DNA of 5,993 bases from positions 1 to 5,993 of the forward strand of contig JAGLUD010000144.1 in the NCBI GenBank assembly GCA_023134935.1. The letters run 5' to 3'. Below, piece by piece: positions 1 to 5,301 of this stretch (positions are counted from its first letter, which is position 1; every line of letters begins with the position of its first letter). Under the pieces are notes generated by a model. The model was not told the DNA's origin. It saw nothing but the letters and a program-made list of their open reading frames with translations, and did no database searches. The DNA is from Paracoccaceae bacterium (lineage in GTDB: Bacteria > Pseudomonadota > Alphaproteobacteria > Rhodobacterales > Rhodobacteraceae). The position numbers and the translations under genes are program-made.

Positions 1-188
1 TCGTATCCGTCCATTTTTGGCATCATGACATCAAGCAGAATCATATCGGGTAGCTCGACCATAGTAATCGCCAGCGCCTGTTCACCACTTTCGGCCAGCA
101 GAACGTCGAAATATGCTGAAGACAACTTCGCCTGTAATATTAACCTGTTCGTTGCTACGTCATCGACAACCAGAATGCGTCCAGACAT
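1..188 (-). CDS. pleD: PleD-like response regulator, N-terminal receiver domain (partial)
   Basis: Only the first 62 codons are in the window; the gene continues past the left edge. They form the start of a CheY-like receiver domain: beta-1 RILVVDD with acidic residues D9 and D10, then LPDMILLDVMMPKMDG with the predicted phospho-acceptor D53. D9, D10 and D53 fall at the same numbers as in Caulobacter PleD, and the wording of both motifs is PleD-like. Family knowledge: PleD has two receiver domains and a GGDEF domain, makes cyclic di-GMP and controls the motile-to-sessile switch in the cell cycle. The output domain is not visible here, so another receiver protein remains possible. The start is ATG at 188-186, with a GGAGAG ribosome site just upstream. 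A CtrA-like box lies about 53 nt upstream of the start. Confidence 0.8.
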   Translation of the reverse strand, partial: MSGRILVVDDVATNRLILQAKLSSAYFDVLLAESGEQALAITMVELPDMILLDVMMPKMDGY

Positions 189-240
189 TCGCTCTCCAAT
201 AAATGCACTAAATATGTGGATCGCAGAGAACACTAAAATC

Positions 241-257
241 GTTAAGCCAAAGTTAAC
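241..257 (-). promoter_or_regulatory. Putative CtrA binding site upstream of pleD
   Basis: The sequence reads GTTAA, seven bases, TTAAC. This is the full CtrA consensus TTAA-N7-TTAA(C), and because the flanks are G and C it reads the same on both strands. It lies 53-69 nt upstream of the pleD-like start codon and downstream of the cytochrome pseudogene, so pleD is the obvious target. A third TTAA at 265-268 is spaced by eight bases, one too many for a second full site. CtrA control is inferred from the motif only. Confidence 0.6.
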
Positions 258-269
258 ACGTCGGTTAAA

Positions 270-285
270 GTACAATCAATTGTAC
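270..285. repeat. 16-bp inverted repeat (7-bp arms, 2-bp centre)
   Basis: GTACAAT (270-276) and ATTGTAC (279-285) form a perfect AT-rich dyad around CA. It lies between the CtrA-like box and the end of the cytochrome pseudogene. It has the size of a dimeric regulator operator and is too weak for a terminator. No regulator can be named, and the dyad could be a chance occurrence. Confidence 0.35.
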
Positions 286-299
286 ATAAATCGGCGGTG

Positions 300-755
300 T
301 CAGGGCTTGGCGACTGACGCAAGAGATTTCAGATATGTGGCGATGGCAAGACGATCCTTGGTCTTAACTGTGCTGTGTTTTCAATGGCATCGACCATCAC
401 GCCACTGGCGGAATCGAAGTCCGGGGTGAAGTTGCTTTCAAGGTATTCGGTGAAATCACCGATGCTCCAATGTGCAAGGGCGTCCGCGTGAGGCGAGATG
501 TTGGGAGCATAGAACGTGCCGAAAGGAGAGGGGAACATGCGACCACCTGTTAGCAACAATTGACATCCCCCTCGGACTTGGGGGCAGAATGGCAGGAGGC
601 GCATCGCTTGCATAAAACACGCCTTGGCCCTTTTCCACATCGCCTTTGCGGGCAAATTCTGTGCTGTCAGGCAGTGTTTCAGGGGCGGAGAGTATCCATA
701 ATGCAGCCGCGACAAATGCCGCGAATGCGAGCGTTGATTTCAACAGTTTGCGCAT
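300..755 (-). pseudogene. Degenerate c-type cytochrome (three frameshifts, internal deletion)
   Basis: Recognisable pieces of a c-type cytochrome lie in order but in different frames. The start at 755-753 gives a signal anchor (MRKLLKS plus an Ala/Val-rich stretch) and then DVEKGQGVFYAS. A haem motif CASCH (589-603) follows in another frame, then LLLTGGRMFPSPFGTFYAPNI in a third. A last piece, KDRLAIATYLKSLA, ends at the stop at 302-300. Breaks lie near 603-605, 559-562 and 362-366, and each fits the loss of one base. Only one haem motif remains. FYAPNISPH is joined directly to ALAHWSIGDFTEYLESNFTP, which resembles the second domain of di-haem family members, so a middle piece holding the second CxxCH appears lost near 481-502. 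The gene begins 8 nt after the cytochrome c' stop and was presumably co-transcribed with it. Sequencing error cannot be excluded for single indels but does not explain the missing middle. Confidence 0.85.
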
Positions 756-763
756 TTATGCGA

Positions 764-1234
764 TCAGCGCTTGATGCGGTAGGTTCGGTGACAGGCTTTG
801 CAGTTTTCCCCAACGACAGCGAAGGCGGCCTGGAAATCCTCAAGCGTGGCGGGGGCTGACATTTTGGCAGCATCTGAGTCCGCGATGAACTTGGCGATGG
901 CGGAATTGAAACCTGCTGCATCCGCCCAGATGGCTGGCCCAGCAGTGCTGCGCATGTTCTCTTCCATTCCGGCAGGGAACAGGCCGGACAGCCCAAGTGC
1001 TGCGGTATTGATCGTGGTCAATGCTGCCTGAGCGGCGAGGGGATCAAACGGGATTTCCCCTTTCATCATGCCTGCTGCCAGACCTGTGGCAGCACCGACG
1101 TTTTGCATCATGTTAATGCGAAGCGTTACCGGATCGTTAACGTCTGCAGTAACAAGATTATGATTGCCCGCGTAAGCGGAAACAGCGAAAGTGGCTGTGG
1201 TAATGACTGCTAAAATACGCATAGAACTCTTCAT
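764..1234 (-). CDS. Cytochrome c' (c556-type), periplasmic
   Basis: A 156-residue protein with an N-terminal signal peptide, probably cut after AYA (about residue 22), and a single C-terminal haem motif CKACH at residues 145-149. Only 7 residues follow the haem histidine. The haem site at the very C-terminus, together with the all-helical Ala-rich body, is diagnostic of the cytochrome c'/c556 family (four-helix bundle). These are small soluble periplasmic haem proteins; some bind NO, others carry electrons. A five-coordinate c' and a six-coordinate c556 cannot be separated firmly from sequence alone. The first ATG is preferred because GGGAG sits at suitable spacing before it; M5 is the alternative start. 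It is the first gene of a two-gene unit whose second member, a c-type cytochrome, is broken, so its usual electron partner may be absent. Confidence 0.9.
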   Translation of the reverse strand: MKSSMRILAVITTATFAVSAYAGNHNLVTADVNDPVTLRINMMQNVGAATGLAAGMMKGEIPFDPLAAQAALTTINTAALGLSGLFPAGMEENMRSTAGPAIWADAAGFNSAIAKFIADSDAAKMSAPATLEDFQAAFAVVGENCKACHRTYRIKR

Positions 1235-1368
1235 TAAATTGTCTCCCGTTGATGATAATTATTGGAGCGAAGAACTGTTATTCTCCGGCTCACCGATCAA
1301 AATACAGCAAATCTTGAGGGATAATTAACAAATTACCGTGATTGCCTGTGGCGTGGAAGTCGGCGATG

Positions 1369-1374
1369 TATAAT
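1369..1374 (+). promoter_or_regulatory. Candidate -10 element for the PEBP-like gene
   Basis: A perfect TATAAT lies 24 nt before the ATG at 1399, preceded directly by TG. No good -35 hexamer is found at 16-18 nt; TTGCCT at 1342-1347 is too far (21 nt). The spacing implies a short leader with the ribosome site GGAG at 1388-1391. Confidence 0.4.
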
Positions 1375-1398
1375 GTTGATCGGGAACGGAGATATTTG

Positions 1399-1794
1399 AT
1401 GAAACGTATATTATTGACAATCGCACTGTCGGTTATGGCGACGGGGGCCATGGCGCAGGATTTTGCCGTTGAATTCAACTGGGATGGGCTGAAGCTTTGC
1501 ACCACGGGGCGACCAAACACGGTTGGTAACCCGGCTTTTCAACTAAGCCATGTGCCTGCAGGAACAAAATGGCTGTACTTCGCGCTGACCGATTTTGATG
1601 CGCGCGGGTATAATCACGGTGGCGGCTGGATCGAATACGACGGGGGCGAAGCAACAGAAGCCAACGTTTTTCGCTACAAAAGCCCATGCCCGCCAAATGG
1701 AACACATACCTATGAATGGAGCGTGACGGCGACCAGCGCGAAAAGTCTGACGACCCCATTAGGTGTCGCGGCGTCCACAAAGTCCTACCCATGA
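1399..1794 (+). CDS. Exported PEBP/YbhB-like (Raf kinase inhibitor-like) protein
   Basis: A 131-residue protein. Residues 1-19 form a signal peptide with a cleavage site AMA before Q20, so it is probably periplasmic. The mature part carries phosphatidylethanolamine-binding-protein features: VPAGTKWLYFALTDFDA (52-68), the HGGG loop (73-76), and SPCPPNGTHTYEW (95-107), the counterpart of the family's GPCPP...H.Y signature. Together these residues line the small anion pocket in the family. Bacterial YbhB/YbcL members have no settled function, so none is assigned. It is shorter than typical members because little follows the THTYEW strand. Two cysteines (C34, C97) could form a disulfide. The start at 1399 is favoured over in-frame 1342 by the ribosome site GGAG 7 nt upstream and by the signal peptide it creates. 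The DUF3572 gene follows 11 nt after the stop. Confidence 0.82.
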   Translation: MKRILLTIALSVMATGAMAQDFAVEFNWDGLKLCTTGRPNTVGNPAFQLSHVPAGTKWLYFALTDFDARGYNHGGGWIEYDGGEATEANVFRYKSPCPPNGTHTYEWSVTATSAKSLTTPLGVAASTKSYP

Positions 1795-1805
1795 AGGATC
1801 ATGGA

Positions 1806-2084
1806 ATGAATCGCGAGAATGCGGAACGTGTCGGTATTCAGGTGCTCGGCTGGTTGGCGGGGCATGATGATATGCTGACGCAGTTTCTGGGCATGACGGG
1901 GATCGCGGCGGATGATTTGCGCAGCCGCGCGAGCGAACCCGAGTTTCTGGGCTTCGTGCTGGATTTTTTGCTAAGCGATGATGCGATGGTTATGGCGTTC
2001 TGCGAGGATGCGCATATGGCGACGGAAACCCCGATGTTAGCGAGGGGCGCCTTGCCCGGTGGCGATGTGCCTAACTGGACATAA
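1806..2084 (+). CDS. DUF3572 family protein
   Basis: A 92-residue soluble acidic protein. Visible family features are LGWLAGHDDMLTQFLG (14-29), FLGFVLDFLLSDDAMVMAFC (47-66) and the C-terminal ARGALPGG segment (79-86). DUF3572 proteins are small, helical, essentially limited to alphaproteobacteria, and of unknown function. As I recall, they often sit near divK-pleD. Here a pleD-like gene lies about 1.6 kb away on the other strand, with cytochrome and PEBP genes between. The start at 1806 is preferred because AAGGA (1794-1798) lies 7 nt before it. ATG 1791, five codons earlier, would overlap the preceding stop as ATGA but has a poorer ribosome site. Co-transcription with the PEBP-like gene is likely. 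Confidence 0.85.
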   Translation: MNRENAERVGIQVLGWLAGHDDMLTQFLGMTGIAADDLRSRASEPEFLGFVLDFLLSDDAMVMAFCEDAHMATETPMLARGALPGGDVPNWT

Positions 2085-2103
2085 GTATGCCACAGTATGC
2101 CAC
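2084..2103. repeat. Tandem 10-bp direct repeat
   Basis: AGTATGCCAC occurs twice head-to-tail (2084-2093 and 2094-2103), right after the DUF3572 stop. The second copy enters the left arm of the following hairpin. ATGCCAC in the first copy is therefore an alternative partner for the hairpin's right arm. Confidence 0.7.
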
Positions 2104-2129
2104 GCCGAACTTATCGTTCGGCGTGGCAT
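2097..2129. terminator. Strong hairpin, likely bidirectional terminator
   Basis: A perfect 14-bp stem: ATGCCACGCCGAAC (2097-2110), loop TTATC, GTTCGGCGTGGCAT (2116-2129). It lies between the ends of two convergent genes (DUF3572 on plus, Ala-rich protein on minus), the expected place for a shared terminator. No clear U-tract follows on either strand, so it may act as a 3'-end stabiliser instead of an intrinsic terminator. Confidence 0.65.
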
Positions 2130-2178
2130 CACATGTTGATAATCTGATCGAGGCACGCCTGCGCCCGAAGTAACCAGA

Positions 2179-2598
2179 TTAGTTGGAAGGGGCAGTTTCA
2201 GTTGCGCCTTCAATAACACTTTCGAGTGCATCAGAAACTGCAGAAGCAGCAGCGTCAACCGCGGCTTGTGCGGCAGCTTCAGCTTTGGCTGCAAGATCGG
2301 CGGCGGCTTTAGCAGCGGCTTCTTCTGCGGCTTTTAGTGCAGCAGCGGCAGCTTCCTTAGCAGCATCGGCAGCGGCTTTGGCGGCAGCTTCAGCTTCGGC
2401 AAGCGCTTTGGCGGCCGCTTCAGCAGCAGCATTTTCGGCAGCCTCGGCTTCGGCCGCAGCTTGTGCAGCGGCAGCGGCTTCAGCTTCGGCGGCAGCCATG
2501 GCGACGGCTTCGGCCTCGGCGGCTTTGTTCTCGGAATACATATAGTACCCACCACCGGCAGCGGCGAGGATAATGATAATTGCGATAATCTTTGTCAT
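2179..2598 (-). CDS. Membrane-anchored Ala/Glu/Lys-rich helical protein, function unknown
   Basis: A 139-residue protein I do not recognise as a named gene. Residues 2-14 are a very hydrophobic Ile/Ala stretch followed by GGGYYMY, which reads as an N-terminal transmembrane anchor. From about residue 25 to 123 it is almost only Ala with Glu, Lys, Asp and Gln, in runs such as AEAEAAAKAAADAAKEAAA, predicting one long exported helix or coiled coil like the middle domain of TolA. The tail (DALESVIEGATETAPSN) is less biased. Low complexity makes homology unreliable; a periplasmic spacer or envelope-associated role is only a guess. The start at 2598 is chosen for GGAGG 9 nt upstream and because it puts the anchor at the N-terminus; an in-frame ATG at 2661 lacks both. 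The plus-strand ORF across it is an Ala-rich mirror image. Confidence 0.75.
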   Translation of the reverse strand: MTKIIAIIIILAAAGGGYYMYSENKAAEAEAVAMAAAEAEAAAAAQAAAEAEAAENAAAEAAAKALAEAEAAAKAAADAAKEAAAAALKAAEEAAAKAAADLAAKAEAAAQAAVDAAASAVSDALESVIEGATETAPSN

Positions 2599-2865
2599 GG
2601 CGCGTGGCCTCCGTAATATAATATTATTTTGTTCGGGCGTGACGTTAATCAATTCCCCCAACTACTGGCCCAATACCTGCGAATCCAACGGTTGACCACG
2701 GGTATATGGTCGCGAAATTGCATTCGGCAGAAATATGCTTGGCAGGCGCACCTCACAAAGCGCCACCTAGAAGTGACCGGTAGTGAGGGCCCAATCACGT
2801 GAAATTTGTACAACTTGTGCTAACAGTCTGGCTCTTGAATAATTTCACAACAGAAAGGTGTTAAA
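2599..2865. other. Divergent intergenic region, 267 bp
   Basis: This separates the minus-strand Ala-rich gene from the plus-strand lipoprotein gene and must hold both promoters. Next to the Ala-rich gene is an AT-rich block (about 2614-2630) that could supply a -10 on the minus strand. The far side holds the candidate promoter at 2815-2843. A TTGTACAA palindrome sits at 2806-2813. No tRNA, recognisable riboswitch or convincing ORF was seen; a B12 riboswitch was considered and not supported. Confidence 0.6.
2815..2843 (+). promoter_or_regulatory. Candidate sigma-70 promoter for the Met/Asp lipoprotein gene
   Basis: TTGTGC (2815-2820) and AATAAT (2838-2843) are separated by 17 nt, a good match to the -35/-10 pattern. 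They place transcription start near 2850, shortly before the ribosome site AAAGG (2854-2858). The TTGTACAA palindrome at 2806-2813 sits just upstream of the -35. Confidence 0.4.
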
Positions 2866-3033
2866 ATGATCAAAACGATAATTGTAGTACTTGGCCTTAG
2901 CCCGCTTTTGGCGTGCATGCCGATGAATGACCACATGGCAACAGAGGCGATGATGGAAGACGGCGCAATGATGCACGATGACGCCATGATGGATGATGGC
3001 GCAATGATGGACGACGGTGACACGATGTCTTAA
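2866..3033 (+). CDS. Small putative lipoprotein with Met/Asp-rich hexapeptide repeats
   Basis: A 55-residue ORF with an AAAGG ribosome site 7 nt before ATG. Residues 1-16 form a short signal peptide (MIKTIIVVLGLSPLLA) followed by C17, a lipobox-like LLAC, so the mature product would be a lipid-anchored peptide of 39 residues. Residues 28-51 are four exact-length hexapeptide repeats: AMMEDG, AMMHDD, AMMDDG, AMMDDG. The mature part has 12 Met, 9 Asp and 2 His. Met-rich and acidic periplasmic segments can bind copper or other metals, and MXKDX-type repeat peptides are a loosely similar annotated group, but I cannot assign this one. The gene is monocistronic, divergent from the Ala-rich gene and convergent with the thioesterase gene. 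A signal peptide plus period-six repeats make a chance ORF unlikely; expression is unproven. Confidence 0.7.
   Translation: MIKTIIVVLGLSPLLACMPMNDHMATEAMMEDGAMMHDDAMMDDGAMMDDGDTMS
2947..3018 (+). repeat. Four tandem 18-bp repeats encoding AMM[EHD]D[GD]
   Basis: Codons 28-51 of the small lipoprotein repeat with an 18-bp period. Each unit begins with a GCx codon then ATGATG. Units vary mainly at the fourth codon (GAA, CAC, GAT, GAC), with one Gly-to-Asp change at the sixth. Confidence 0.8.
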
Positions 3034-3045
3034 CGGCTTCGGCCG
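3034..3045. terminator. Small UUCG-loop hairpin between convergent genes
   Basis: CGGC-TTCG-GCCG forms a 4-bp stem closed by the very stable C(UUCG)G tetraloop in RNA. It occupies nearly the whole 13-nt gap between the lipoprotein stop and the thioesterase stop. There is no U-tract, so terminator function is only suggested by position. Confidence 0.4.
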
Positions 3046-3046
3046 A

Positions 3047-3481
3047 TCAGCTTACAATCAGCTGCTTCAGCGAAACCCGCAACCCCTCCGGTAACGGAAC
3101 GGGGCGGCGGGTTTTTGCGTTTACATAGACGTGAGTGAAGCGCGCCTCTGCAGCGGCGTTCTGGTCGCTCAGGTCAAACAATCCGACTTCGAACGTCACC
3201 GAGGTGTTGCCCACACGCGAAACCTTCAGCCCTACATCTAATGGTTCGGGAAACCCCAAAGAACCGTGGAAAGTGCAGGATGTTTCCACCACCAACCCGA
3301 CGATCTCGCCGTTTGGAATGTCCAACCCGGCGTTTTCGATCAGCCACATGTTTACCGCAGTGTCTACATATTCATAAAAGACGACGTTGTTCATATGGCC
3401 GTACATGTCATTGTCGCGCCAACGGGTGGTCATTTGTTTGAACTGTGCATAGTCTGCACGACTGGATCTTTCGCGTGGCAT
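3047..3481 (-). CDS. Acyl-CoA thioesterase, 4HBT/YbgC-like hot-dog fold
   Basis: A 144-residue cytosolic protein of normal length for single hot-dog thioesterases. Near the N-terminus it has RWRDNDMYGHMNNVVFYEY (residues 20-38), the D-x-D-x-x-G-H-x-N type active-site segment, with D23 or D25 as the likely catalytic acid and H29 and N31 conserved. The rest (VVETSCTFHGSLGFPEPLDVG, then VTFEVGLFD and ARFTHVYVNAKTRRPVPLP) follows the usual strand pattern. It should hydrolyse acyl-CoA thioesters; the chain or aromatic substrate is not predictable. The start at 3481 is chosen because AGGAGG lies 4 nt upstream; an in-frame ATG at 3532 would add 17 residues and abut the HAD start. It diverges from the HAD gene across 51 bp, which must hold both promoters. 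Confidence 0.9.
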   Translation of the reverse strand: MPRERSSRADYAQFKQMTTRWRDNDMYGHMNNVVFYEYVDTAVNMWLIENAGLDIPNGEIVGLVVETSCTFHGSLGFPEPLDVGLKVSRVGNTSVTFEVGLFDLSDQNAAAEARFTHVYVNAKTRRPVPLPEGLRVSLKQLIVS

Positions 3482-3532
3482 GCGGCCTCCTGTATGTCTA
3501 GGGCAGGGTAGCAACATTAAAGGGGTGAGCAA

Positions 3533-4231
3533 GTGTCAAAACCAATCAAGGCGCTGTTGTTTGACAAAGACGGAACGTTGTTTGACTTTCAGGCAACTTG
3601 GGGCGTGTGGTGCGACGGATTTATTGCGGATGTGTCCGAAGGCGATGCAGTGATGGCGGCAGCATTGGCCAAAGCGATGGATTACGATCTGGAAAACAGC
3701 GCGTTTCTGCCGTCTAGCGTGATGATAACTGATTCAATGGACGGGATTATGGATGCGGTACATTCTGCGCTGCCGCATTGGGATCGCGATGCGTTGACGC
3801 AGTATGTTATCGAGACCGGATCGCTTGCGCCGCAGTCACCGGTGGTTGATCTTGGCCCACTTCTGGGGCGGTTTCGTGCGAACGGCTTGAAAATTGGGCT
3901 GGCAACAAACGATAACGAGGCTCCCGCGCGGGCGCACCTGACCAGTGTCAGCGTGTTAGAGTACTTTGATTTCGTTAGCGGTTGTGACAGCGGTTTTGGT
4001 GCGAAACCCGAAGCAGGGATGCTGTTGGGTTTTGCTGATGCAATGGGCTTGCAACCGTCCGAGATTGCGATGGTTGGTGACAGTACGCACGATTTGCGAG
4101 CAGGGCGTGCAGCGGGGATGGTGAATATCGCTGTATTGACGGGTCCGGCAGTTGCGGACGACCTTGCGCCGCATGCGGATATCGTACTGCAAAATATAGG
4201 CGAAATACCGGAATGGCTTGGGCTGGAATAA
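3533..4231 (+). CDS. HAD-superfamily hydrolase, phosphoglycolate phosphatase-like
   Basis: A 232-residue protein with all four HAD motifs: motif I FDKDGT (nucleophile D11, general acid D13), motif II LATND (T125), motif III GAKPEAG (K158), and motif IV VGDSTHD (D183 and D187 for magnesium). The helical insertion after motif I (about residues 16-95) is a type-1 cap, placing it in subfamily IA near Gph/PGP. It should remove phosphate from a small metabolite; 2-phosphoglycolate is the default annotation but unproven. The start is GTG (GTG TCA AAA) with AAGGGG 7 nt upstream; no in-frame ATG near it preserves motif I. cbiD follows after 17 nt, so it is probably the first gene of the cobalamin unit visible here, which might hint at a link with nucleotide-loop phosphates, but shared transcription alone does not show that. 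Confidence 0.88.
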   Translation: MSKPIKALLFDKDGTLFDFQATWGVWCDGFIADVSEGDAVMAAALAKAMDYDLENSAFLPSSVMITDSMDGIMDAVHSALPHWDRDALTQYVIETGSLAPQSPVVDLGPLLGRFRANGLKIGLATNDNEAPARAHLTSVSVLEYFDFVSGCDSGFGAKPEAGMLLGFADAMGLQPSEIAMVGDSTHDLRAGRAAGMVNIAVLTGPAVADDLAPHADIVLQNIGEIPEWLGLE

Positions 4232-4248
4232 CGGGCTATAAGGGCTGA

Positions 4249-5301
4249 ATGACACACGAACCTGACAAAGTATTAAGACGCGGCTGGACTACAGGCGCTT
4301 GCGCAGCGGCGGCGGCCAAGGCGGCATGCGCGGCGTTGTTGGGGCGCGGATTTATCGATCCGGTGTCGATTATATTACCCAAAGGCGAGGAACCATCGTT
4401 TGCGCTCGAGGTCACGTCGCAAGGAGAAGGCTGGGCCGAGGCAGGGATAATCAAAGACGCGGGTGACGATCCGGATGTGACCCACGGCGCGTTGATTTTA
4501 GCGAAGGTGTCGTTCGGGGAGGCAGGCCAAGGCCTGCGGTTTCATGCGGGCTCGGGTGTCGGAACTATAACCAAACCGGGGTTGCCTTTGCCGGTGGGTG
4601 AGCCTGCGATCAATCCGGTGCCACGCTTGATGATTGATCAAGCGATCACGGATGTTCTGGACGGGGCGGAGCCGGATTTTGATGTGACGATCTCCATTCG
4701 CGATGGCGAAGAGTTGGCATTGAAGACGTGGAACGGGCGGCTGGGAATTGTTGGTGGCTTGTCAGTGCTGGGGACGACTGGGATCGTGCGACCGTTTAGC
4801 TGCTCGTCATGGATCGCGTCCATTCACCGAGGGATTGATGTGGCCGTAGCGACAGGGCGCGAGCATGTGATTGCGGCGACTGGGTCGACTTCGGAGGCGG
4901 TGGCGCGCGAGATTTATGGGCTGAGCGAAGAAGATTGCCTCGACATGGGCGATTTCGCGGGTGGAGTGTTGAAGTATCTACGCAAACATCCGATCCCGAA
5001 ACTGACGATTTCGGGTGGTATAGGCAAGATGACCAAACTGGCGCAGGGCGCTAGTGATCTGCATTCGGGGCGCAGCCAAGTAGATTTCGAGACACTGGCG
5101 AAGATGACCGGTTGTGCGGACGTGGCGAACGCAAATACTGCGTTGGAGGCCTACACGATATGCGGCGCACCGTTGGCTGACGCAGTCGCGAGACATGCGC
5201 AGGAGGCAGCCTTAACGATACTGAAAGGTGCACCAGTGGCGGTAGAAACGATTGTAATAGATCGATCCGGTAACCTGATAGCACGAGCAGACTTCAAATG
5301 A
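4249..5301 (+). CDS. cbiD: Cobalt-precorrin-5B (C1)-methyltransferase CbiD
   Basis: A 350-residue protein, full length for CbiD. Landmarks are RRGWTTGACAAAAAKAA (10-26), KDAGDDPDVTHG (69-80), GVGTITKPGLPLPVGEPA (103-120), NGRLGIVGGLSVLGTTGIV (162-180) with RPFS, GDFAGG (234-239) and ISGGIGKMTKLAQG (254-267). CbiD uses S-adenosylmethionine to methylate C1 of cobalt-precorrin-5B in corrin-ring synthesis. It is the enzyme of the cobalt-early (anaerobic) pathway, replacing CobF of the aerobic one. The ribosome site AGGG is close (4 nt) to the ATG, suggesting translational coupling to the HAD gene. Its stop overlaps the next start as ATGA, coupling it to cobK/cbiJ, whose product acts right after it. 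No frame defects seen. Confidence 0.96.
   Translation: MTHEPDKVLRRGWTTGACAAAAAKAACAALLGRGFIDPVSIILPKGEEPSFALEVTSQGEGWAEAGIIKDAGDDPDVTHGALILAKVSFGEAGQGLRFHAGSGVGTITKPGLPLPVGEPAINPVPRLMIDQAITDVLDGAEPDFDVTISIRDGEELALKTWNGRLGIVGGLSVLGTTGIVRPFSCSSWIASIHRGIDVAVATGREHVIAATGSTSEAVAREIYGLSEEDCLDMGDFAGGVLKYLRKHPIPKLTISGGIGKMTKLAQGASDLHSGRSQVDFETLAKMTGCADVANANTALEAYTICGAPLADAVARHAQEAALTILKGAPVAVETIVIDRSGNLIARADFK

Noticed and set aside
25..429. Plus-strand ORF of 134 codons at the left edge
   Set aside because: It overlaps the clear receiver domain on the minus strand and then runs through the CtrA-like region and pseudogene; its protein has no recognisable motif.
1342..1398. Upstream in-frame ATG for the PEBP-like gene
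   Set aside because: It would bury the signal peptide behind 19 polar residues and overlap the TATAAT element; the ATG at 1399 has GGAG at proper spacing.
1235..1398. FNR/NnrR-type box before cytochrome c'
   Set aside because: TTAAT and CTCAA half-sites near 1315-1330 have the wrong spacing for TTGAT-N4-ATCAA, so no regulator site is claimed.
2183..2545. Plus-strand Ala/Ser-rich ORF opposite the Ala-rich gene
   Set aside because: Repeated GC-rich Ala codons read as Ala/Ser on the other strand; no ribosome site or start context, while the minus strand has GGAGG and a membrane anchor.
2740..2812. Possible cobalamin riboswitch, because cob genes are in the window
   Set aside because: Only a loose GCCAC-like string is present; no B12-box core or supporting helices, and the downstream gene is the lipoprotein, not a cob gene.
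2820..3023. Minus-strand ORF across the small lipoprotein gene
   Set aside because: Its Ile/Ser repeats simply mirror the Met/Asp repeats; the plus strand has the lipobox and ribosome site.
3682..4257. Long 191-codon minus-strand ORF inside the HAD gene
   Set aside because: The opposite strand encodes all four HAD motifs in order; this frame shows no family features.
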